Source: Trichaptum fuscoviolaceum
Taxonomy: Eukaryota > Basidiomycota > Agaricomycetes > Hymenochaetales > Trichaptaceae
NCBI GenBank assembly: GCA_910574455.1
Contig: CAJSYZ010000002.1
Coordinates: forward strand, 2,381,671 to 2,445,670
Direction: 5' to 3'
Length of the DNA: 64,000 nucleotides
The notes below the pieces were generated by a model, which was not told the DNA's origin, did no database searches, and saw nothing but the letters and a program-made list of their open reading frames with translations. Positions 37,877 through 46,951 of the stretch are shown here, piece after piece. The stretch's first letter is position 1. Each line of letters starts with the position of its first letter. Both the position numbers and the translations under genes were made by a program.

Positions 37877-38376
37877 CTAGTCGTGTGGTGAAGAAGCGGT
37901 CGAGTCGATCTCCATCTTAACTTGCACATCTTGAGTGTACTTGGCATTAGAGGAACTCTGCAAAGGATGGGCCGAGAACTTGGCAAGTTGCGCGCTAAAT
38001 ACCTCGTTAGAGTGACCTATTCATTCTAATATACCCTCGGCATTTCTTACCGTTTTTTATCCCTGAGTTTCTCTAACATTGCTATGACTTCGAATTGCTC
38101 TTCAATCAAGAGCTCGCCACCTGGCAAGTTGTTCGCGTGATCTTTCGCTTTTGCCATACCATCCTTGAAGGCCGTGGTCTATAGAAAAGACAAGAGCTAA
38201 GTCTTAACAGGACATCGCGGAAACTCAAGGGTTGGTGTTATATTGACCGTTTGGTAGAGCGCTTGACGCGTCTGTGGGTCGAGCGTTGAGTCAGCACGCT
38301 GAGCGACCTCTAGTGTTCGGGCTAGCTTCTCTAGAAGACTCTCAAAGACTGGGTCCGGGAAAGAATGAGAAGTCAT
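37877..38376 (-). CDS. Mediator subunit 9-like protein
   Basis: Small protein of 124 residues from three exons (38376-38248, 38178-38051, 37994-37877) with consistent phases. The core FKDGMAKAKDHANNLPGG, then LLIEEQFEVIAMLEKLRDKK, resembles the C-terminal helical hairpin of Mediator subunit 9 (Med9/Cse2), where a helix, an LPG turn and a second Lys-rich helix occur in the same order. The tail ends VKMEIDSTASSPHD. Med9 is a middle-module subunit linking activators to RNA polymerase II. The similarity is judged by eye and weak, so another small coiled-coil protein remains possible. The gene is 195 bp from the GST start, divergent, and converges on the dynein gene. Confidence 0.5.
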
Positions 38377-38571
38377 CGTCCCGGTGGTATACTGGCCATG
38401 GAAGTGTAAGAGGAACAAGGACCGCGCCTCAGTCTACTAAAGCGCGCGCGAGTCTGTTCTCGCTTGCTCACGCTCACCGTGCAACTAGGACACGTATTAG
38501 ATTCCCAGCTTCTTCACGCTCGAAATGACAAGCAAATTGTCCTCAGAAACTGCTTCTTACCGCCTCTCAAC

Positions 38572-39616
38572 ATGGCCAAGGAAAATAAGAGCGCTGCACC
38601 TGCTCCAAATTCTGGCAGCTTAACTTCTCGTGCACTGAAGGTCGTTCTCGTTGCGTTCCTCCTGAACATCATCTCCTCGGTCATCTCACCAAAGATTTGG
38701 CAAATAATCTCGCCTTCCGGCGGTACTTTGTCCTCGAACAATGCTACAGTTGTGCCAGTCAAGCTTTATGGCTCATCTATGTCAACATGCACTCGGAGAG
38801 TAGCGACGGTTTTGAAGGAGAAAAACGTTCCGTACGAGTTAGTTCCGATAGACTTCGCGAAGATGGAACACAAGAGTCCGGATTATGTCGCTACGAAGCA
38901 GCCTTTTGGCCAAGTTCCAGTCTTACAAGTCAGTTTCTCAGCTTATGCTCCGAAAATTTAGCTTCTGAGTAAGTCGATACAGGACGGAGATTTCATTCTC
39001 TACGAAAGTAGGGCCATTTCGCGGTACATCGCCGCCAAGTATGCGTCCCGTGGTACACCAGGTCTCATCCCTCATCCCTCTGACTTGCAAGCCTGGGCCA
39101 AGTTTGAAGAAGTCGCAAGTGTCGAGCAAAACAATTTCGATCCCTATGCCAGTGGGATAGCCTCTGAGAAGGTCTTCAAGCCGTAAGTCTTTCTTGGAAT
39201 CTGTAACAGTGGTCATAACTTATTTGATCGCACGCCTCTCCAGTATGAAGGGCGGCAAGACGGACGAAAAGCGTGTCAAAGAGCTGGCTGAGACGCTGCA
39301 GCAGAAGATGGAGGGATATGAGAGGATTCTGAGCAAGCAAAAGTATCTAGCTGGCAATGTGAGTCTTTTTCGTGTTTCTTTAGTTAGTTCGATATTAAGG
39401 CCTTGGGAAGGAAATCACACTAGCAGATTTATTCCATCTCCCGTACGGTACGATGATCACGGAGCAACTTGGCGTCGACGCTCTTATTTCAAAGCCGAAC
39501 GTAGCAAGGTGTGATCGCTGCTTCTTTCCCTGATCTATACCTTACGAAGCTTTATTAGATGGTGGAAAGATATATCGTCTCGTCCGTCCTGGAAAGCAGT
39601 GAAAAATGGGGCTTAG
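38572..39616 (+). CDS. Glutathione S-transferase with N-terminal membrane anchor
   Basis: Phi-like glutathione S-transferase of 275 residues from five exons (38572-38928, 38983-39182, 39244-39360, 39413-39508, 39559-39616). Conjugates glutathione to electrophiles, or acts as a peroxidase. The thioredoxin-fold half contains VKLYGSSMSTCTRRVATVLK, the cis-proline motif FGQVPVLQ and LYESRAISRYIAAKY. The helical half has LAGNEITLADLFHLPYG and ends RWWKDISSRPSWKAV. Unusually, about 55 residues precede the fold and include a hydrophobic segment (LKVVLVAFLLNIISSVI, residues about 22-38), suggesting a membrane tether. An upstream in-frame ATG at 38464 would lengthen it but lies in divergent-promoter sequence. 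Confidence 0.87.
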
Positions 39617-39721
39617 AATCAAATCCAGGCATACTATCTCTTTCTGTACAGCATTGTTAATCTAATGATACTTAAACCTCCCACCTCCCATACTCTCACC
39701 TCAAACTCCAGGACGAATCTC

Positions 39722-40782
39722 CTACAATGAGGATGCCTGAATCGGCGAAAGGACTTGGCCTCCAATCCATGTCTCACCAGGCTGGATAGACTTGAACTCT
39801 GCTACGTAACCTGGCTCAACACACACATATCTCTCCCTTGTTTGATCAATGCACCTAAGAGTAATAGGGTAGGCATCTAGGTTTCAAAGCACTCACCATC
39901 CACCTTCCTCCATATCACCGATTTTACTACCAGCCTCTGCTCCTGGATTCCAGACGACAACATCCTTGAAACCTATTGCTTTGACTTCGAGTCCTCCATT
40001 GGGCCACGTTACTTTATAGTGCCTTGGACCGTTCTCATAAACGGAGTCGGTGAACTTCTGTACGTCACCGACTATACGCTGTTCTTGCTGCCTGGGGGTA
40101 CCCAGCTGCGTTTTGTCCGTGTAGTAGAGGCCATTGAGTCCGTCAATGTGTACAGATGCCGCAGGAGCGCGGATGTAAGTGTGCAGGAGTGCCTGGAACT
40201 CAAGAGGAGATGACGTTGATTTATTTGTGACATGCAAATCGGTGCTGAGCTGGTGTTCGGTTAGTGTGATGACATAGGCGAGAGTGACTTCATCTTTAGT
40301 GACAGAGGGTTCCGGTGTAAATGCTATATACAAGCGAAGGTGAGATATAGAACAGTAGGAGGGGTTGGCAAGCTCACTGAGTCTCACAGAGACAGCTGCA
40401 TCACTGTCTAATATTGCCTTCCCATCCCACGACCATGTTGAGTTACGCGCATAGCCATGCTGAGGAAGGCTGGAGTGCTCAGGTCTTGTAGGTGCACCAA
40501 AGATCGGGAAGACGACTGGTATGCCCCCTCGGACTGCCTTTGAGCCGTCGAGTGCCGCCTTTGACGATACGAAAAGTCTTTCGGCTGGCTCTGTTTCTCC
40601 CGGCCCTTTTGCTTTCCATGAAATGACTGTCGCCCCGTACAGAAGTACTTCTACCGTTGAACCCTGGCAACGAAAGTGAATACCCAAGACACTCCAGAAG
40701 CATATACAAGGTGAGTTGGGTTAGCCACCTTAGGGTGCACAAGGCGCAGTTTCTTTCCATTGTCGAGAGTCTCTACGGGCAT
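39722..40782 (-). CDS. Glucose-6-phosphate 1-epimerase
   Basis: Interconverts alpha- and beta-glucose 6-phosphate (aldose 1-epimerase fold, YMR099C family). Three exons (40782-40708, 40663-39897, 39854-39722) give 324 residues. Motifs: GSTVEVLLYGATVISWK, KAVRGGIPVVFPIFG, SSLPQHGYARNSTW with the catalytic His, LLHTYIRA, GFKDVVVWNPG, and the final catalytic region CVEPGYVAEFKSIQPGETW. The first intron is short (44 nt); a later donor with a 29-nt intron also keeps frame but is below the usual minimum. Converges on the GST gene with 105 bp between stops. Confidence 0.93.
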
Positions 40783-40989
40783 TTTGTTGTAGTTGTTGCG
40801 ACAGATGTGGTGTAGAGTTGGACGGTGAGCTAGCAATGATGTGATGGGAGGGAACAGACTATATGCGCTCTGCGTCATCGATGTGTAATATAGTCGTGAG
40901 ATACTTTCTCAGGATCATACTCAAACACATCAACATTATAATAAAAGTCGGTCAAATGCATAGGGACTTCATTGAAATATGATAAATGA

Positions 40990-43900
40990 CTATGAATACT
41001 CCTCCCGTACCATCAAAACATCCATGACCTCGTCACTAGACATTTCGTTAATTCCGAGCTGCTCAACAATTCTCTCGTACTCGTCAAACTTGCCCAACCT
41101 CACTGAACTGACCACACGCCGCATCGCCTCCTCCTCAAGGCTCAAAAGCATGCCAGCCTCTAGTAGCCTATGCCATGGACGCTCTACATTGCGGACACTC
41201 CTACCGCATGCCATACGGCAGGCCTCAATCCAGAGATTGACTTCATTCAAGATGACTTTTCCTTCCTTCGCAGACATTCGACCACGCCCACGATATAAAA
41301 CCTGGCGCTGAAGGATGTGATTAGAAATGTGCGACGCGATCTTGCGATAGAGGTGGACGACGACGTGCGGTGGAAGTGTTTTGTGAAGGAAAGATAGTAG
41401 TGATGAGAGTCTGGCAATTGGAGGAAGAAGTGTCTGTGAGATCGCAACATCGTCTGCAGAGCCAGGTTCTGGGTTCGATTGCCTAAGATATGGGAAACTT
41501 GTCAAAGGAAGTCGTGAAATCGATATTCGTTAACATACCTGAAAAGGTGCGTCTTGAGATCAGCCTCAACTTCACCACATATTTGCCTGACAAGCATGCT
41601 GTCAGCACGATCAGCAAGCTTGTTATATTGAGATACAAGCTCCTCAAAGATAGTGCCCTCGTCCTTTGCGGAACTTGGATTGGGTAAGGCATCTACCTCT
41701 TCGACACGACTGCGCAGAGAGGATTTCTCGCAAATCTGGTGCCATAATTCCAAAAAGAACTGACAAAAGTATTAGTTTTACAGTTTGTCTGATGAAGTGA
41801 AGAACTAGGCTAACCAAGTCCTCTCCCCAAGTTGCCATGACCGCCGCCATCCATTTCGCACTGACATATGCTTTTACCAAGCGTTGCGTTCCCTCGACAC
41901 CGGAAGTCATGTTATTGGGGTTGCGGCCTTGCGTACTTTGACCGGCAAGCGCACCGGGAACAGCACGTACAAGGAAGGACGATAGTGTCTCAAAAGCATC
42001 CAGCGACTCTGATATGCGTGTATGATAAAGCTCCAGGATCGGTACTTGAACCGCGATGAGGAACCTCGTTTTGTGCAAAAAGCGGGGAAGTGGTCTATAT
42101 CGATCTTGGCAAAATTTGTCCCTTTAGGTTTAATATGATACTTTTGCTAGGTATTATAGCATGCGTACCTGTTATCTGCTCTATTAAGGCCTTGACTCGC
42201 CGTGCTGAGTTGGATGGTCGAACATCCTTCTCGTTCAAGGCCTCATCGTCTGTGTCATCAGACAAATGCCATGCATCAGGTGCACTAATAATGTCGTTGT
42301 ACTGCTCTTCAGCAACTATTTCCATGAAAGATGTGTATGAGCAACGACGAATTACGATATATACCTGAAGAAGCCTTACACTTCCTCTCTCCCTCCAACC
42401 AGGCATCGAACCACTCCTTGCTCCCAAGTATTATGTCACTAGTTCCTTGCCAATCTTCCGTTCCCGGCTCTGGTGATGCCAGAGTTCCTTCCAGGCCAAA
42501 CCCAGCTTCCCGAAGAGCGTCATCGAAAGCAAGAGCTTGATATATGGTGTGTGCAAGCAAAGAAGGATGTGGAAGAAGGGTAGCCATGGAGCGTCGCATC
42601 TTTCTAGAAACAATGGGCAGAAGCAAGCGAGTAAACTCTCGCTAAAACGAAGGGATATTGAGTCCCAATTGATTTGGTACAGCTTACATAGGATGATACT
42701 CACCCAGACATTCAGAGAGCCATATTTGGTTTTCTGTACTAGCTGTTGACAGACTATTTCGAGAAAGCGGCGGTGCTGGTATGAAACATCTAAGATGTGG
42801 GCGAAATACCATTCGGGCTACCGATTGCTCAGTGTCATACTAACATCGATTAAGCTCACTTAGCATACCTTGTCTAACCTATTAGTTTGACGAGTGCCTT
42901 CGAAGTGATACTTGAAGCGTAATGCAACTGGACGAATAAGTGCTTGAAGGGGGTACAAGCCGTCCTTCGAACTACTCTTAGATAGGACTGCACCAATTGC
43001 AAGCTTTTCCCCACTGAGTTTATTTCATAAGTACGGAAGAGCATGATTAATGAAGTTACCATGGAAACGCACAGTTCTTGTAATCTCAGAAGATTGAGAA
43101 ATGCGCTCTCGAATTCTTTTCGGACCTCTACCTTCGCAGATGGATAATCAACAGGTAGTGGCCACTGCAGCTTCTCAGCTGCGGAAAACAATACTCTAAG
43201 ACACATATTATGAGGGATAGCACTTGTCAATGAGGATGATTCACTCACGATGAAAGCGTATCCTTCATTTTATGCCAAGTCACATGTACCAGTTGCTCGA
43301 TGAACGACACCAGCTTGATCGCTTGTCCTGAGCTATCTTCCGCCTTTTTGCATGCACCTCTTATTGACGAAGCTAGATCTTGAAGTTTCGCATAATCAGC
43401 CAACGAGGCCTCATTTATGAGTATTGATGGTGGTAGTGTTTCTATTCGTTTCACAGCTTGCTCGCTACGCATTGTTAGGATCGAAGCACGTCTGGCATGA
43501 GTTCTCTACGCACCTGAGCCGTGTCGCCTGGTGTATAACTCGTACATATACTTTCACACTCTCAAGTTCCTTCAAACTACGATGCTGAGTCTCAATCTCT
43601 TCAAGAAGTGACGGTTGAGATGGACCAGCTGTAGTAGAGGATACGAGCTCCTCAGATAAGCTCGTGAGTTCGTCCGCAAGGGAATGTCTCAGCAGTGCAA
43701 GCTCTTGCGCGGTGACGAGCTGCTCGCCAGCGGTTTTGCGTGTAGCATTAACAACAGCGCCCACATTCTCTTTCGAACGTGCTAACTGAACTAGGATATA
43801 GCAGGTGAGTCAGGGCGTAGAACGGAAGCAAACGAGAACGCACCCTTTCTCTGAGAGCACTTGATGATGAAGCACTTTCAGAGAGTAAGCTATCTAATTT

Positions 43901-44020
43901 TCCATTCGCCTTGACCTGATCTAATGAGGTGAAGCTACTATTCAGCACTGAGACTGCATGTTGTATGGCCACTGTCCGGTCCGGAGGCTGAAGTAGCTTT
44001 TGTATTTGAACTGAAGTCAT
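40990..44020 (-). CDS. RINT-1/Tip20 family tethering protein
   Basis: Subunit of the Dsl1/NRZ tethering complex that captures Golgi-derived COPI vesicles at the ER; the family also influences checkpoint control in animals. About ten exons on the minus strand; the first are 44020-43844 and 43785-43514, and the next begins at 43464. The N-terminal part starts MTSVQIQKLLQPPDRTVAIQ and is coiled-coil. The C-terminal TIP20 domain is recognisable by LYRKIASHISNHILQRQVLY, RGRGRMSAKEGKVILNEVNL, WIEACRM and MRRVVSSVRLGKFDEYERIV. Middle exons include LVKAYVSAKWMAAVMATWGE and LADRADSMLVRQICGEVEA. Exact internal boundaries were not all worked out. The promoter is shared with the carbonic anhydrase gene. 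Confidence 0.82.
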
Positions 44021-44613
44021 CTCAGGGAAGTCAGATGAGACGAAGTAGATGAGACACAAGTATTCAAGCAATTAGGCCAGAGGTACTGTCAAGTTCGCAG
44101 CATAACACATAAGGCGTGCACGGAGTTGAAGTCGGTCGTTGGACACTGCCAGTGACACGCGCAGGAGACCCTGTAAACAAGAGCACACACTGGCACGGTG
44201 CGTCAAATGATTCGATTCCTCTTCCACTGGCAACCAGAACACCTACTTTTGCACTAGCATCTCTTTTCCTCTCCTTCAAGTAATATGGGGGACACTTGGA
44301 GAAGCTTTATGGACGAAGGCACTGAACTCAATTCATTGGCTAGTATGAAGGATCAATAGCATCCGGCAAGGCGATTGGCAGGCTTGGGAACTGTTCTACT
44401 TGGTTGAAGAAACACTGAGACTATGGCATATGGGACGATTCAATTTGCTAATTGCGCAATCCTATCACGCGATCCTTATCGAAGCGTCTATATTGTCTAT
44501 TCTGGCATATAACATAGCTCAGGTTACCCATTCCGCTGCCAGTGTCTCACTGCTTAATTCTCCTCTAACCACATAACACACGCACGAAGAACGATTCGAT
44601 ATCCACAGCTATC
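44021..44613. promoter_or_regulatory. Divergent RINT-1/carbonic anhydrase promoter with four octamers
   Basis: 593 bp between two divergent start codons. Four exact copies of the recurring octamer lie here: TGCCAGTG at 44147 and 44537, CACTGGCA at 44188 and 44225. No gene is supported; a 71-codon minus-strand frame at 44064-44279 spans three of the motifs and is rejected. Confidence 0.45.
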
Positions 44614-45422
44614 ATGTCAAGCGAGCACGAAACATTTGTAGCTGCGAATGAGGAATATGTGCAAGGCTTTGGAAGCAAGGGTAGTCTGCCGCTACCACCG
44701 GCCAGGAAGGTACGGATAGATCCTTCACCTTCGAGAACCTCATAGGTAATAATGATCGACAACAGCTTGCTATAGGTAAATACCTTGTTCACTGCGGATA
44801 CCATGATCGGAAGGTCCTTATTGCTATGAATAAAATCCAAAGTCACTTGCATGGACGCCCGTATCGAGTACGCGTTCGCAAGTTTCGCGTGGTATCTCAA
44901 TCCTGACCTGCAGTCTCTTCTAGTCCTGCAGCTTCACTGGGAATCAAGGAAGGTGATGCCCATGTAATAAGGAATGCCGGAGGCATAGCGTGAGTGCCAG
45001 ACTTTCTTTTCCTAAACAAAAAACAGTGTATTTACTTGTCGCTTATAGGAAAGAGGCCTTGCGAAGCATCATCATCTCTCAGCAGCTTCTAGGCACTCGC
45101 GAGGTTGCCCTCTTCCATCACACGGATTGTGGAATGTTGACATTCACCGATGCCGACCTCAAGAGCACACTGAAGCAAAAATATCCTTCGTCTGAGGACG
45201 AGATCAACAAATTCGACTTCTACCCCTTCCCTCAGTTAGAACAGAGCGTCAAAGATGACATCGCGTACTTGAAGAGTCACCCACTTATATTGAAAGAGAC
45301 CAAGATCACCGGGTGGGTCTACGACGTCGAAACTGGCAAGGTAAGCTTCAATTGGTTAGGTTGGATTTGCAGGCTACATCTGTTTATCGGTTCTTGTTTC
45401 GCAGGTCCGGCAAATTGTTTGA
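44614..45422 (+). CDS. Beta-carbonic anhydrase
   Basis: Zinc enzyme hydrating CO2 to bicarbonate, supplying bicarbonate for anaplerosis and fatty-acid synthesis and acting in CO2 sensing. Six exons (44614-44709, 44766-44775, 44843-44867, 44924-44989, 45049-45340, 45405-45422) give 168 residues. The second exon is only 10 nt and supplies LAIV in PPARK-LAIV-TCMDARID; without it neither frame nor the conserved strand is kept. Zinc ligands: Cys of CMDARID, then His and Cys of HHTDCGM; the Asp-Arg dyad is present. The C-terminus is KITGWVYDVETGKVRQIV. The length is that of short fungal cytosolic beta-CAs (type D-like). No targeting peptide is seen. Confidence 0.92.
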
Positions 45423-45621
45423 TTCTGAATTTCCGAAGAGTGGTTTTGTATGATAAGGATGACGTCATCAAATAAATATTATTCTGCGACTCGGAGTGCC
45501 AGTGTGCCTTACTAAGATAAGATAAGGATAAATGTGGTCGGAGCCGAGTCATCTGCAAGTCCGAGTCTGCGACTTCCGGATTTCAGGAGTCACTAGCCAT
45601 CGTCTTTAACCTCCCACTGGC

Positions 45622-46649
45622 ATGTCGGAACGTCCAATCGTTGCAGTTGATCTTGATGATGTTCTGTGCCAGACAAATCAAGCGGTAGCAGACTGTCAGT
45701 AAACGCCTCCCCAGAGAGCGCGAAAACGAGATATACTTATTATTTTGAATTCAGGGCATAACGCCCACTATGGAACGGAGATGGGCTTGGATGACTTCCA
45801 TTGTACGTGAATAATACTCTTTATATAGTGAACATCTGCAATAAATACCATTCTATCAGACTATCATTACTGGAAGGTAGTGCAGACGTACTGACCTCAG
45901 GTTGCCCACATATCATTAACTCTATGTATGCGGACAGAATCAATACTGGGGCACACCGCTTGAGACCCACGACAAGGTTAAAATATACTATACGACGAGC
46001 ATAATGTCTCCGAAACCCGTTCCTGGCGCGCTGGAAGGCGTGCAGGCTTTACGGGAGATGGGCTACAGGCTTGCCATTGTCACAGCCAGGCATACAGAGG
46101 AGCAAGTTCTGACACAGAAGTGGATCGATCAATATTATCCAGGTATGCAGTAGAGACTTATCCTCAAATGATCGATTTTATACCTTCTTCGAATAAAGGT
46201 ATATTCGAAGAACTTGTTTGTACGGGTCAGTTCCTCAAGGACGAAGACGGGAACCAGCTTCACGTTAAGATAGGAAAAGCCGAGGTTCCTTTCATTTTCA
46301 TTCCAAAGTCGTAAGCGAATATGGCAGGCTAAATGTTCAACAGGTTTGCCACAGACTGGGTGCAAAGCTCCTCGTTGACGACTCCGTGGAAAATGCCTTA
46401 GCATGCTCAAAAGCGGACCCACCGATCTCCGTCCTCCTTTTCGGCGACTACCAGTGGAATAAACGAGAGTCTCGCCTAGAAAATCCACAAGATCATCTGG
46501 GATACAATGAGAGGCTCGAGTTCGAGCATGGTCGTGAATGGTGGAAGGAAGAAACTGTTGATCTGCCGACAAACGTGACAAGAGTTATAGATTGGAAAGA
46601 GGTCGTTTCGTTGATAGAGAGAAACAAGGATCAGATCTGGCGATTGTGA
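45622..46649 (+). CDS. HAD-superfamily 5'-nucleotidase-like (NT5C) phosphatase
   Basis: Member of the HAD family related to cytosolic 5'(3')-deoxyribonucleotidases, which dephosphorylate nucleoside monophosphates. Six exons (45622-45694, 45755-45802, 45860-45876, 45938-46142, 46199-46284, 46344-46649) give 244 residues. The third exon is 17 nt and restores FHYYHYWKNQYWGTP. Motif I is VAVDLDDVLCQT with the nucleophile Asp and the acid Asp two residues later; motif II is LAIVTARH; motif III/IV is GAKLLVDDSVENALAC. The substrate is not shown; fungal members are uncharacterised to my knowledge. A CACTGGCA octamer overlaps the start codon (45615-45622) and another (TGCCAGTG) lies at 45497. Confidence 0.78.
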
Positions 46650-46781
46650 TTTCTTTAGTACCAGTAATGCTAGAATGCATGTATTAATGCATCAATTGTT
46701 TAGGCCTTCAGTAACCAGTTATTTAATATTTGTTTGCTTCCTGAGACGACACTGACATATATGCGTGAGAAAAACATGCTG

Positions 46782-46800
46782 CCACTGGCAGTGCCAGTGG
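46782..46800. promoter_or_regulatory. 19-bp palindrome in the ABC transporter promoter
   Basis: CCACTGGCA and TGCCAGTGG flank a single G: a perfect inverted repeat built from two copies of the octamer. It ends 151 bp before the transporter start codon and 132 bp after the previous stop codon. Looks like a dimeric transcription-factor site; function not shown. Confidence 0.45.
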
Positions 46801-46951
46801 TATCGGTGGATGTTGATTTCACGTGAAAGTCTGATGATTGAATAGTAGAGGTAAATCTGGGTTGACGTTCATGCTGGCTATCACGTAGTGGCTTGCTGCG
46901 CTGCACACAGCGGTCCTTGCGTCTTACCATCGTGGTTTCAGGTGCCATCTT

